This document shows, one piece after another, positions 55,354 to 63,808 of a stretch of 64,000 nt of DNA. The notes under the pieces were generated by a model. It had not been told where the DNA came from. It did not search any database and saw only the letters and a program-made list of their open reading frames with translations. Both the position numbers and the translations under genes were made by a program. The stretch is from the NCBI RefSeq assembly GCF_016918505.1, contig NZ_JAFFPZ010000003.1, forward strand, positions 1-64,000, written 5' to 3'. This stretch comes from Desulforhopalus vacuolatus (GTDB lineage: Bacteria > Desulfobacterota > Desulfobulbia > Desulfobulbales > Desulfocapsaceae). The first letter of the stretch is position 1. Each line of letters begins with the position of its first letter.

Positions 55354-56445
55354 ATGAAAAAACAGTTCACATATTACTCTCTCTCTCTGTTCCTCGCGGT
55401 TGGAATTTCTTCCCTCCTTACGTCCTGCGCCAGTACGTCACAGCACCCGGAGTCAGCAATACCTCCGGTGAATGTTCAACAGCAGACCACACAAGAAATA
55501 CAAGTGGCAGTACGTCAGAGAATTCAAGATCCAAAATTCGAAATCTACACCAATGATATTCCAATACCGGGGGAGACAGAGGTTAAAACCGGGAGTGAAA
55601 AGACGAGCGGAGAGTCGTCAGCAATGTACCTGCCTCCCGCCGAGCAGCCACAGCCGATAGTAGACTCATCCACAGTGCCCGAAGAAGTGGTAACTATTGA
55701 CGGCACCCGCTACACCATCCCCTCTCCCTGGGCGGGCAACCGGCTGAAAGCTCCTGTTTTTTCTCTTGCCACTTTTAAGCAGATTCCGACGATTCATGTT
55801 CATGACGGCAATGAGGCATATCTCAAAAAGAGTGCCTGGGGACCTCTGATGGCGATGATTCTTGCTGCACGAAAGGATGGAGTCATCCTTCAGGCCGAAA
55901 CGGCCTATCGCAGTTACGATACTCAGGTGGATATCTTCAGGCGAAAATTTCGTGAAGGGCGCACCTGGAAGGACGTGGTACGCTATGTCGCCCCACCGGG
56001 CTATTCGGAACACCTGCTCGGCACAGTTCTCGATTTCTATCCCTCCGGCTGGCGTTTTGCCTCCACCAAAGCCTACGGCTGGCTGAAAGGTCACGCAGGA
56101 GAATTTGGCTTTATTGAATCCTATCCTGAAATAAGGCGTCCCGGCGGAATGCCCCTCGCATGGGAAAGCTGGCACTGGCGTTATATCGGCAAAAAAATGC
56201 CGGTCGGAGAGGCAACACAGATTGTTTCGCCGAATCCAGAGGCCCAACCTCCAGAGTCCCAGCCCTCTCCAGAAGCAGAAGAAGACCTTACCACCTTTGA
56301 GGATATAAAAGCAGAAGCGACGGAGTCTGACTCCCTGCCCTCTTCGTCAGAAGATGTCACGCCAGTTCCTGAAGTACTGGAGGAAGCTCCGCCCGACCCG
56401 GGCGAGATGCCCCTGCCTCCTCCTGTGGAGCTGTTCGATTTCTAA
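55354..56445 (+). CDS. VanY-like D-Ala-D-Ala carboxypeptidase lipoprotein (peptidase M15B)
   Basis: The ATG at 55354 gives 363 residues. The lipobox is LLTSC (Cys25). Residues 26-150 are a Pro/Gln/Ser-rich linker. The M15 domain spans about 160-290: QAETAYRSYDTQVDIF, SEHLLGTVLDFYPSG (zinc ligands His and Asp) and WESWHWRYIGKKMP (third His). The last 70 residues are acidic and Pro-rich. It probably trims the terminal D-alanine from peptidoglycan stem peptides at the cell envelope. It is 25 bp downstream of bluB on the same strand. A different muropeptide specificity is possible. Confidence 0.85.
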   Translation: MKKQFTYYSLSLFLAVGISSLLTSCASTSQHPESAIPPVNVQQQTTQEIQVAVRQRIQDPKFEIYTNDIPIPGETEVKTGSEKTSGESSAMYLPPAEQPQPIVDSSTVPEEVVTIDGTRYTIPSPWAGNRLKAPVFSLATFKQIPTIHVHDGNEAYLKKSAWGPLMAMILAARKDGVILQAETAYRSYDTQVDIFRRKFREGRTWKDVVRYVAPPGYSEHLLGTVLDFYPSGWRFASTKAYGWLKGHAGEFGFIESYPEIRRPGGMPLAWESWHWRYIGKKMPVGEATQIVSPNPEAQPPESQPSPEAEEDLTTFEDIKAEATESDSLPSSSEDVTPVPEVLEEAPPDPGEMPLPPPVELFDF

Positions 56446-56449
56446 AGGC

Positions 56450-56828
56450 AGGGGAAAGGAGACGGGAGAAAGGAGACGGGAGAAAGGGAAAAGCAAAAGA
56501 CGGAACAGCGAAAAACTTTAAAAAAGATTACAAGGTTCCCACAAATCATTCCACCGTTATCATTACGTTTATCGTCACCGTGTAGACAAAGCATGCCTTG
56601 TCTCTAATCGCCGTAATCACTGTTGTACCAATTATTCACCAATGATAATGAATACCACCGTTATCATCATCGCGATCAATTTTAGAAACATCCGTTGTGC
56701 TGGAAACGCCAAAATTGATCGTCTCTACGGGGATTTTTTGCTTTTTCCCGTCTCCCGTCTCCCGTCTCCTTTCTCCCTTTTCCCGTCCCTGCCTTTGAAT
56801 CCGCCAATACAAAATGTAAAGAGTATCA
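56450..56828. repeat. Nested dispersed repeats between the VanY-like gene and cbiK
   Basis: In order: heptamer-derived GGAGACGGGAGAAAGGAGAC (56458-56490), a diverged monomer of the 172-bp satellite with palindrome AGACAAAGCATGCCTTGTCT (56584-56603), then the R1 Y-block (ACATCCGTTGTGCTGGAAAC, reverse-complement heptamers 56743-56775, TTGAATCCGCCAATACAAAA). No gene. Confidence 0.75.
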
Positions 56829-56844
56829 CTGCAGGACAAAACAC

Positions 56845-56881
56845 AAAAAAGTCTGTCGGGTTACCCCCGACAGACTTTTTT
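56845..56881. terminator. Bidirectional intrinsic terminator
   Basis: GTCTGTCGGG pairs with CCCGACAGAC around a short loop, flanked by A-run and T-run. It lies 26 bp downstream of cbiK (minus strand). Confidence 0.9.
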
Positions 56882-56906
56882 GTGTTTCACAACTCGGAGA
56901 AATTTT

Positions 56907-57887
56907 TTACTTCAGGGTAATTCCAGCTTCTCTGGCGCGATCAGCAATGTGTTTCACAAAAATTTCTGCAAAGGCATCATTTTCCCCCAGACCATGCAGA
57001 ACGGGTTTCACGTTGAAACCGTCTTGAGTAAGAATGCTCTTCCAGGAATCATCATCATCCCCGGCCATATCATTGGTGGCATGGTCACCGGCAACGATCA
57101 TAAAGGCTTTGAGCATAACTTTATCGGCCTTGTTATGTTTCAACTGACGGGCAACATCTTCAACTGTGGGGGCACCTTCTACAACCCCGACAATGGTCTT
57201 CACATCCGGGTACTGTTTTTTCATTTCCCGTTGCAGAGAATTGTAAATACCTGTTGACCAGTGTTCGTTACCATGCCCCATATAGACGAGGGTTCTTCCC
57301 TCTTTTTTTGCAAGGGCAACATCCGGAGCCAGGGTTTTCACTGCCTCGGCGACGTCTTCATGGTAGGGATGAAGATCGCCGGGTTCGCCAAGGGCAGGCC
57401 GCCCCATGACGATGTTATTGATGGGCATCCATTTGTCTTTCAGCGTTCTAATGGAACCCAGTGCATCAACATATTGCAGGAGATCTGTCGACTCTTCCAT
57501 AAAAAAGATATGGGTCGGTTGAACAACAATGTTCGTATATCCATCTTCTACGAGATCACCAACAGTGGCAATGATATTTTGTACATAGAGGACTTCTTTC
57601 GGGATACCCTGATCCAGCCATTTTTGGGGTTCAGCCTGACGCTTTTTCCAGACAGAACGAATAATATTTGAGGTAAAGGTAAGGCGAACTTCGGTTTTCG
57701 GATACGCCTTTTTCACGTGGCTGAGGATGTTGGTAATGGATTTTACTCCTGAGGGAACAGTCGTCCCAAAGGAGGCAATTACAATAGCCGACTTGCCCCG
57801 TTCAATCTGCATTCCCGTAGCGCAGGCCATACTTGCCATTGCCACCATGCATAATGCGAGAAGAGATACTTTTACAAACTGTTTCAT
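56907..57887 (-). CDS. cbiK: Periplasmic sirohydrochlorin cobaltochelatase (CbiK type)
   Basis: The ATG at 57887 (AGGAG upstream; an ATG at 57926 lies inside the terminator region and is rejected) gives 326 residues. A signal peptide (MKQFVKVSLLALCMVAMASMACA) precedes a CbiK chelatase of class II: IVIASFGTTVPSGVKSI, QPTHIFFMEE, YMGHGNEHWSTGIYN and IVAGDHATNDMAGDD, the last two holding the metal-binding histidines. CbiK inserts Co2+ into sirohydrochlorin. A periplasmic paralogue (CbiKP) is known in Desulfovibrio, where it may serve metal or haem transport rather than B12 synthesis; this gene fits that type. It is preceded by a cobalamin riboswitch and terminator. Confidence 0.92.
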   Translation of the reverse strand: MKQFVKVSLLALCMVAMASMACATGMQIERGKSAIVIASFGTTVPSGVKSITNILSHVKKAYPKTEVRLTFTSNIIRSVWKKRQAEPQKWLDQGIPKEVLYVQNIIATVGDLVEDGYTNIVVQPTHIFFMEESTDLLQYVDALGSIRTLKDKWMPINNIVMGRPALGEPGDLHPYHEDVAEAVKTLAPDVALAKKEGRTLVYMGHGNEHWSTGIYNSLQREMKKQYPDVKTIVGVVEGAPTVEDVARQLKHNKADKVMLKAFMIVAGDHATNDMAGDDDDSWKSILTQDGFNVKPVLHGLGENDAFAEIFVKHIADRAREAGITLK

Positions 57888-57927
57888 ATTTACTCCTGTA
57901 ACCAATAATTCGGTCCGGAGAAACAAA

Positions 57928-57957
57928 CACCCCGAACCATATAAATGATCCGGGGTG
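57928..57957 (-). terminator. Riboswitch-controlled intrinsic terminator before cbiK
   Basis: On the minus strand CACCCCGGATCATTTATATG folds with GGTTCGGGGTG and is followed by TTTGTTT. It lies between the cobalamin aptamer and the cbiK start, so it is the probable expression platform: cobalamin binding would favour the terminator. Confidence 0.85.
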
Positions 57958-58009
57958 CCCTCTACCTCGTATCGTAAAATATGCCCTTTTCCACGGATGC
58001 ATATTTCAT

Positions 58010-58172
58010 CTCTTCATCAGGCAGGCTTTCTGGCTTCCGATCTTCCTACTTACTGAGCCTTCCCGGTATTTTTCAGCCAGTGGCATTCTTCAGTGTTCGT
58101 TACGGTTACAGCGGCGGGCCCGCGCCGGATTTTAACCGGCTTTCCTCTTCGCATTTTACAACGCACCTGATG
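58010..58172 (-). promoter_or_regulatory. Cobalamin riboswitch (B12 aptamer) controlling cbiK
   Basis: The minus strand has the standard order of B12 aptamer blocks: AGGTGC near its 5-prime end, AAGCCGGTTAAAATCCGGCG, GGGCCCGCCGCTGT, GCCACTGG, CCGGGAAGG, and the B12 box GAAGCCAGAAAGCCTGCCTG (about 58017-58036). The terminator and the ribosome site of cbiK follow. cbiK is therefore expected to be off when cobalamin is abundant. Confidence 0.92.
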
Positions 58173-58255
58173 TATTGGAATTGAGTATAAACTTTCCATT
58201 TTTTCTCTGCCAACACTTTTCTGACATATACACAAAAAGAATATTAAAAAGAGCC

Positions 58256-59428
58256 TCAGTGGCTGGAATCCTCTGCCATAAAGGTCTTGTCGATAAAACG
58301 CTCACCAAGGATAAAGCCCGCGCCGACAACACCAAAACCAGCCAGTACAACAATATACTCAGCCGGAGTCGGGATGAAGGGTAGATATGTCGGGACACCG
58401 ACTATACCGTGATCCCAGGGAACAATGGCACCGGAAACCACCATGTTGAAACAAGAGATGAACTGGCCGACCAGCACCAGAATAGCGGAGAAAACCATCA
58501 CACTGACATATCGCAGATGGGTAATCATCAGCAATACAATCGGTGCAACCAGACCCGTACCGATCTCTACCACCCAGAAGTTAATGGCAAGCGGCCCTTC
58601 CGTAAGAGATCTGGCGGCAGTGATCAATTCATAGTCCCCGGAATACGCGTTCAGAATCTTCCAGGCGTTGGCAATCAACAGGCAAAAGCAGATGAGAAGC
58701 ATTATCTTTCCACCGGTGGTCATCGCGGCACGCACCTCCTCACTCATCCTGCGTCTCTGAATACCGTAGCTGAGTGCAGTCATAACCAGCAAAGCTGCCG
58801 CTCCGGAGAGCACTGCAGAACCGAGAAAGAAGGCGGGAATCTGTCCCCCATACCAGAAGGGGTGGGACTTGAGAGAAGAAAAGACCGCACCAAGGTTGAA
58901 AATGGCGCAGGCCTCAGTGATGGCACAGAGAACACCGAGCACCACAGCCGTTTTGTACCAGCGCAGAACAATCAGCACGACCTCAAGTATCATGACAATA
59001 ACCGCCGCACCGTAAAGTACACCCATCCACCAGATATTGGAGGTGAAGTTGGGGTGCAGAATGAGGTCGAGAGATATCCGCCAGATGTTTTCCATCTCAA
59101 GGCCGATAACGAGAAAAGCTCCGCAGAGCATGAAGATGGAAAGCCAGACCATACGAGAGCCCAGCACACCCATGTTGTTGCCGCCCCAGGCCCGACTGAA
59201 AGTAAAGAGCAGTGCGAGGCCAGTAGAGATAATGGCAAAACAGGTAGACACCGAGATCGTCAATCCCCACGGTATTTCACGGGTATTGCTGAAAGCCTCT
59301 CCATGACCTACATAGAGAGCGTATATCCCTGCTCCCACTCCGGCAGCAATCATGGCGAGACTCAACCACCAGACCTTGCTGGCCAGAAGGGAGGTCACCG
59401 CCGTTTTCTGAGTTGCAGTGTTGTTCAT
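58256..59428 (-). CDS. NrfD/PsrC-family integral membrane quinone oxidoreductase subunit
   Basis: A 390-residue protein with about ten TM helices (for example VWWLSLAMIAAGVGAGIYAL and LEVVLIVLRWYKTAVVLGVL), like the DsrP/HybB/NrfD membrane subunits that exchange electrons between menaquinone and an Fe-S subunit at the outer face of the membrane. It is 243 bp downstream of the cytochrome gene on the same strand, with an R2 repeat between, and closes the three-gene module of Fe-S protein, cytochrome c and NrfD. No catalytic molybdopterin subunit is encoded nearby, so the terminal donor or acceptor is not known. Confidence 0.87.
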   Translation of the reverse strand: MNNTATQKTAVTSLLASKVWWLSLAMIAAGVGAGIYALYVGHGEAFSNTREIPWGLTISVSTCFAIISTGLALLFTFSRAWGGNNMGVLGSRMVWLSIFMLCGAFLVIGLEMENIWRISLDLILHPNFTSNIWWMGVLYGAAVIVMILEVVLIVLRWYKTAVVLGVLCAITEACAIFNLGAVFSSLKSHPFWYGGQIPAFFLGSAVLSGAAALLVMTALSYGIQRRRMSEEVRAAMTTGGKIMLLICFCLLIANAWKILNAYSGDYELITAARSLTEGPLAINFWVVEIGTGLVAPIVLLMITHLRYVSVMVFSAILVLVGQFISCFNMVVSGAIVPWDHGIVGVPTYLPFIPTPAEYIVVLAGFGVVGAGFILGERFIDKTFMAEDSSH

Positions 59429-59455
59429 TGTAAACTCCTTTGATAATTATTTCCG

Positions 59456-59640
59456 GGTACCTTAAAACAGCCTGCATTCGTTCATATTCGAGGTACAGGA
59501 GGAAATTTATCGAAGGTACGTATACCGGCTTACCGTTCATCACCGGTATAACTGTGATCACGGAGTCTGGCGCTTACCTGGAGTCCGGCGCTTACCTCCG
59601 AGGATAAATTTTTGACTGTAACGAAGAAGATGGGCGATGA
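59456..59640 (+). repeat. Dispersed repeat, family R2, copy D (between nrfD-like and cytochrome genes)
   Basis: GGTACCTTAAAACAG, CGTTCATATTCGAGGTACAGG, GGAGTCTGGCGCTTACCTG (repeated almost exactly 18 bp later) and AACGAAGAAGATGGGCG match copy C at 18646-18797. It sits inside the operon. Confidence 0.8.
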
Positions 59641-59671
59641 GTCGATGTTCCCTTCCGACAGCAGCTGTCTG

Positions 59672-60523
59672 TTACTGATCCTTTTTATTCATTCGTTCTA
59701 CCCCAAGAACGCCTATGTGGCAGGCGGTACAGCGGGTATTGGCGGCAAAAGCTGTCTCGCCATTATGGCAGCTGCCACAGAATTTGCCGTCATACATGCT
59801 CTGCATATTGAAATCTTCGTTCTGCTCGGCTGTACCGGCCTCCATTACAAAAAGGTCATCATGGCAGGAGTCACAATCCAGTCCAGCACCTGCCGTGTGA
59901 ACTTGATGGGAAAAGACAGCCCCCGGCACCGGTTTTGTCCACACTATCGGTTTTTCCGGCGCATGAATGTCCGGGGCGGCTTCTTTCTTCCCGGCAAGTT
60001 GAGCTGCCGCGGCTTTTACACCCTCCACGGCCTCACCGGCAGCACCGGCAACGGCGGTGCCCGCTTTGCTTCCAGCCCTGACAACAGCATCACTGGCATC
60101 TCCGGCGGCGTCCACCACCGCATCAGCAGCCTTGCCAGCGGCAGTACCAACAGAATCCGCTGCATCAGAAAAGGCATCTTTCGCTCTTCCAGTCGCCTCA
60201 CTTACCGCATCCGCCATATCACCTGCAGCCTCTCTTGCCTTATCACCCGCCTCAGATATGGCTGCCTTCGTGCTGTCGACGGCCTCACCGGCTTTAACTT
60301 TGGCACTTTCCATGGCTTCTCCCGCCTTGTCCAGAGCTGCGGAGACCTTCGCTTTCACCGAGTCTTCTCCTTCCTCAACACCAGCCTTCCCGACATTTTC
60401 ACCTTGAGCGGCAACCTGTTCCACTGCTCCACCATTCCCTTTCACCGCAGCAGTATCACCCTCGGCAAAAGCGGGCACCGCAAAGAGAACCAGAGCCAGC
60501 GGAATCATCATAATTTTCTTCAT
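59672..60523 (-). CDS. Triheme c-type cytochrome with LEA-like Ala-rich helical spacer
   Basis: The ATG at 60523 (GGAAGAGG upstream) gives 283 residues. A Sec signal ends AFA at residue 20. Residues about 50-180 are a low-complexity, Ala/Lys/Asp/Glu-rich helix with 11-residue periodicity (KAGEAMESAKVKAGEAVDST, KAREAAGDMADAVSEATGRA), like LEA or apolipoprotein repeats. The C-terminal 90 residues have FSHQVH and three haem sites, CDSCH (217-221), CGSCH (249-253) and CTACH (265-269), a c7/DsrJ-like triheme arrangement. It should be a periplasmic electron carrier on a long stalk. It lies between the Fe-S and NrfD genes of one operon. The fusion is unusual. Confidence 0.88.
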   Translation of the reverse strand: MKKIMMIPLALVLFAVPAFAEGDTAAVKGNGGAVEQVAAQGENVGKAGVEEGEDSVKAKVSAALDKAGEAMESAKVKAGEAVDSTKAAISEAGDKAREAAGDMADAVSEATGRAKDAFSDAADSVGTAAGKAADAVVDAAGDASDAVVRAGSKAGTAVAGAAGEAVEGVKAAAAQLAGKKEAAPDIHAPEKPIVWTKPVPGAVFSHQVHTAGAGLDCDSCHDDLFVMEAGTAEQNEDFNMQSMYDGKFCGSCHNGETAFAANTRCTACHIGVLGVERMNKKDQ

Positions 60524-60572
60524 AATAAACCTCTTCCTGTTGATAGGAGTTACAACATCTCGCCAATCCGGC

Positions 60573-61340
60573 TCATGTATTGATGTAGTAAACATTTGGC
60601 AGCGCCCCGGATTCCGGACGCAGGACCCAGATGGTAGTCCCCGGAGTATGGAGCAGAATATACACCTCACTTTTTTTGTCGGCCAGGTCACCAAATACCC
60701 GGCATCCTGTGGGGCAGGCCTCGGCGCATGCAGTGGTCGTTTCCCCTTTGGAGAGACGCGACTCCCAGCAGAAGTCGCATTTGTCAACCGCCCGGACATC
60801 CGGCTCCTCGTTAAAATAGCACGCGTCATAGGGACAGGCAGTCATGCAGGCCTTACAGCCAATACAGAGGTCTTTTTTTATTCGCACAATACCCGTCTTT
60901 TCATCCTTACAGATCGCAGAGGTGGGGCACACCCGCACGCATGGCGGATTGTTACACTGATTGCAGAGTACCGGTGTAAAGATCGTCTCAATAGCATTTC
61001 CCTCAAGAGGACGCTGCTTCTCAAGAATGGTCGTGCGCGAACCATATTCGGGAACGTGGTTGGTCTTCACACAGGCCTCCATACAACGGCCACAGTCGAT
61101 GCAGAGGTGCTCTCGCAGCACCATGGTGTAATGTGGGGCATAAGGATATTTCCCCGGTACCGGCACTACCTCTTCAAAACCGATAGCCTCTGCACTTTTC
61201 ACCGGGGTCAGCGACAGCACTGTCCCACCGAGATACATCCCGGTAATGACGAGTCCAAGCCCCAGAAAATTCCGGCGTTCGCTGGAGCGAAGACCGCTGA
61301 GGTCTTCACTTTTCACCTTTTCAAGGTCGTTCATCTTCAT
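60573..61340 (-). CDS. Tat-exported [4Fe-4S] ferredoxin-like subunit (DsrO/NrfC/HybA type)
   Basis: A 255-residue protein. ERRNFLGLGLV near residues 21-31 is a twin-arginine signal followed by a hydrophobic stretch. Four cluster motifs are complete: CIDCGRCMEAC (80-90), CNQCNNPPCVRVC (126-138), CIGCKACMTAC (159-169) and CDFC plus CAEAC (188-191, 205-209). It transfers electrons between the cytochrome and NrfD subunits on the periplasmic side. It is the first gene of the three-gene operon and the cytochrome start is 49 bp after its stop. It resembles the DsrO component of DsrMKJOP, but MK subunits are absent here. Confidence 0.9.
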   Translation of the reverse strand: MKMNDLEKVKSEDLSGLRSSERRNFLGLGLVITGMYLGGTVLSLTPVKSAEAIGFEEVVPVPGKYPYAPHYTMVLREHLCIDCGRCMEACVKTNHVPEYGSRTTILEKQRPLEGNAIETIFTPVLCNQCNNPPCVRVCPTSAICKDEKTGIVRIKKDLCIGCKACMTACPYDACYFNEEPDVRAVDKCDFCWESRLSKGETTTACAEACPTGCRVFGDLADKKSEVYILLHTPGTTIWVLRPESGALPNVYYINT

Positions 61341-61911
61341 AGTAGTATTCCTCGTAAAATGTCAGCTGCTGCCGATTTATCAGCAGGCTCTGGAACTGGC
61401 AGGTGCATTGAATAATTGACCTTTCTTCCAACTTCTTCCCTGTACAGTCATAATTTGATGTCCCGGGAGGAAACACCAGGGTCCTTCGGTAAAAGGGACC
61501 CAAAAGCCTTAAAAGTAACAATAACTCATGAATATATCATTTATTCAAGGTTTTGATAGTCCCTTCAGCTCTCAATTTGATCAAAAAATCAGGAAGGAAA
61601 CAAGCATTTTAAAAGGGATAAAAAGAATTCCTGAGAGGGACCTTTGAACCAGGCTGTACGCAGATTCGTGGCAGGCTGTACACGCCTTCGGTATATTACA
61701 GGTCCAATTCAATCCATCTGCACTTTCCCAATGATACGAAAGCACTTTTTTTTCCTGATATTTGCGCTACAATATCAAAGTTTGTTATGTTTTATGTGAA
61801 TTTTGCTGCACCTCCGCTGTCTTCCCTGTCTGTGTCTCCCTGCCTGTGCGTATAAAGGAGCACAGAAAAACCATCTACTGCTCTCTTCAGGAGAGCGAAA
61901 GGAGTATGACC
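61341..61911. other. Divergent intergenic region between the Fe-S operon and fumarase
   Basis: Must hold promoters for both directions. I see no confident boxes, no riboswitch and no dispersed repeat; the first 200 bp hold small open frames with no ribosome site. The region is moderately AT-rich around 61500-61630. Confidence 0.4.
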
Positions 61912-63528
61912 ATGACGAAGTTCATCTATCAGGAGCCCTTCCCAGTCGGCAAAGACACCACCCCTTACCACAAAATCGAAGGCTCAGAGAAATATGTCTC
62001 CGTGGAAAAATTTGGCAGCGAAGAAATTCTCAAGGTAAAAAGTGAAGGACTCACTGAGCTGGCCCGCGTTGCCATGCGCGAGGTTTCCTTCCTGCTGCGT
62101 CCAGGCCATAACGAGCAGGTAGCGGCAATTCTCGAAGATCCCGCTGCCTCCGACAACGAAAAAGGTGTTGCCCTGCAATTCCTGAAAAACGCTGAAGTTT
62201 CCTGTAACTTTGAACTTCCTCTCTGTCAGGATACGGGGACAGCAATTGTCATGGGTAAAAAGGGACAGAACGTCTGGACCGGCTTTGACGAGGCAGAGGC
62301 CCTTTCCAAAGGCGTGTTCGAAACCTACACCAATGAAAATCTGCGCTATTCGCAAACCGTAGCACAGGATATGTATACAGAAAGCAACACCGGCACCAAT
62401 CTGCCTGCACAGATTGATATCTACGCCACCCAGGGCGGGGAATATAAATTCCTTTTTATCGCCAAGGGCGGCGGATCCGCCAATAAGACCTATCTCTATC
62501 AGGAAACCAAGGCACTGCTCAATCCGAAGTCCCTTGTGAAATTTCTCATTGAGAAGATGAAGACCCTCGGCACCGCAGCCTGCCCGCCCTACCATCTTGC
62601 GTTTGTTATCGGCGGCACCTCCGCCGAAGCCAATCTGAAGACAGTGAAGCTGGCTTCTGCCAAATACTACGACGAGCTGCCCACCAGCGGCAACGAGCAC
62701 GGACGGGCCTTCCGCGATCTGGAACTGGAGAAAGAGATTCAGGAAGCCTCAGCTGAAATTGGCCTTGGCGCACAGTTTGGCGGACGCCACTTTACCCATG
62801 ACGTACGTATCGTGCGCCTGCCGCGTCACGGTGCTTCCTGTCCGGTAGGAATGGGCGTAAGCTGCTCTGCTGACCGTAACCTCAAGGCGAAGATCAACAA
62901 AGAGGGCATGTGGATTGAGACAATGGATACCAATCCCGGCCGTCTTATCCCTGAAAATTTGCGCGACGCCGCCCGCTCAGCAGTAAAAATAGACCTCAAT
63001 CAACCGATGAAAGATGTGCTCGCCGAGCTGACCAAACATCCGGTAGGAACTGAGCTCTCCCTCAACGGCACCATCATCGTCGGCCGTGACATTGCCCACT
63101 CTAAATTCAAGGAACTGCTCGACGCTGGCAAAGAGTTGCCTGATTATCTTAAGAAACATCCCATCTACTATGCCGGTCCGGCCAAAACGCCAGAGGGTAA
63201 ACCCTCCGGTTCCTTCGGACCGACGACTGCCGGACGGATGGATTCCTATGTTGACCTCCTGCAGAAAGCAGGTGGTTCCATGGTGATGATTGCCAAGGGC
63301 AACCGTTCACAACAGGTGACTGACGCCTGTAAGAATAATGGTGGCTTCTACCTCGGCTCCATCGGCGGACCTGCTGCAATTCTCGCCGAAGAAAACATCA
63401 CCAAAGTCGAATGTATTGACTATCCTGAACTGGGTATGGAAGCAGTATGGCAGATTGAAGCTAAAAACTTCCCGGCCTTCATTCTTGTGGATGATAAAGG
63501 GAATGACTTTTTCAGCGGTATGATGTGA
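61912..63528 (+). CDS. Class I (iron-sulfur) fumarate hydratase
   Basis: The ATG at 61912 (AAAGGAG ending 7 bases before) gives 538 residues. It is a FumA/TtdA-TtdB-type fused class I fumarase: N-terminal [17 protein letters not shown] with the first cluster Cys, then [15 protein letters not shown] and [17 protein letters not shown] with the others for one [4Fe-4S], and the C-terminal [29 protein letters not shown]. It interconverts fumarate and malate in the cytoplasm by a cluster sensitive to superoxide. It is monocistronic with a terminator 30 bp after it. Confidence 0.93.
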   Translation: MTKFIYQEPFPVGKDTTPYHKIEGSEKYVSVEKFGSEEILKVKSEGLTELARVAMREVSFLLRPGHNEQVAAILEDPAASDNEKGVALQFLKNAEVSCNFELPLCQDTGTAIVMGKKGQNVWTGFDEAEALSKGVFETYTNENLRYSQTVAQDMYTESNTGTNLPAQIDIYATQGGEYKFLFIAKGGGSANKTYLYQETKALLNPKSLVKFLIEKMKTLGTAACPPYHLAFVIGGTSAEANLKTVKLASAKYYDELPTSGNEHGRAFRDLELEKEIQEASAEIGLGAQFGGRHFTHDVRIVRLPRHGASCPVGMGVSCSADRNLKAKINKEGMWIETMDTNPGRLIPENLRDAARSAVKIDLNQPMKDVLAELTKHPVGTELSLNGTIIVGRDIAHSKFKELLDAGKELPDYLKKHPIYYAGPAKTPEGKPSGSFGPTTAGRMDSYVDLLQKAGGSMVMIAKGNRSQQVTDACKNNGGFYLGSIGGPAAILAEENITKVECIDYPELGMEAVWQIEAKNFPAFILVDDKGNDFFSGMM

Positions 63529-63556
63529 GAGTGAAGATTTTTTTCTGATACCTCGA

Positions 63557-63607
63557 AGGTCGGCAGACAGAATTTTCTGTCCGCCGACCTTTTTTTATTT
63601 CGCGTTG
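63557..63607 (+). terminator. Intrinsic terminator after fumarase
   Basis: AAGGTCGGCAGACAGAA pairs with TTCTGTCCGCCGACCT and is followed by seven T residues. Confidence 0.92.
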
Positions 63608-63808
63608 CGATAACCGAGGAAGCCTCCCTCTTTCTCTTCCTTCCTGTATTTTTGCAGCTTGAAAACCGCCAAAGTGTTGACAACAACAATTTCTCTTAAT
63701 AGGATTATTTTCTTATCCTTACAGACTTTTTTATTCAATATTCCAGGTGTTTTCTTGAAGAGTTGATTGTCTTCAACATTCACCTGCCACTACGATTGGA
63801 GAGAAGAA

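Noticed and set aside
58409-59443. 344-codon open frame opposite the NrfD gene
   Set aside because: Shadow frame of a membrane-protein gene; the product is rich in His, Asn and Glu without any recognisable domain.
59612-60583. 323-codon open frame opposite the cytochrome gene
   Set aside because: Produced by the low-complexity Ala-rich repeat read on the other strand.
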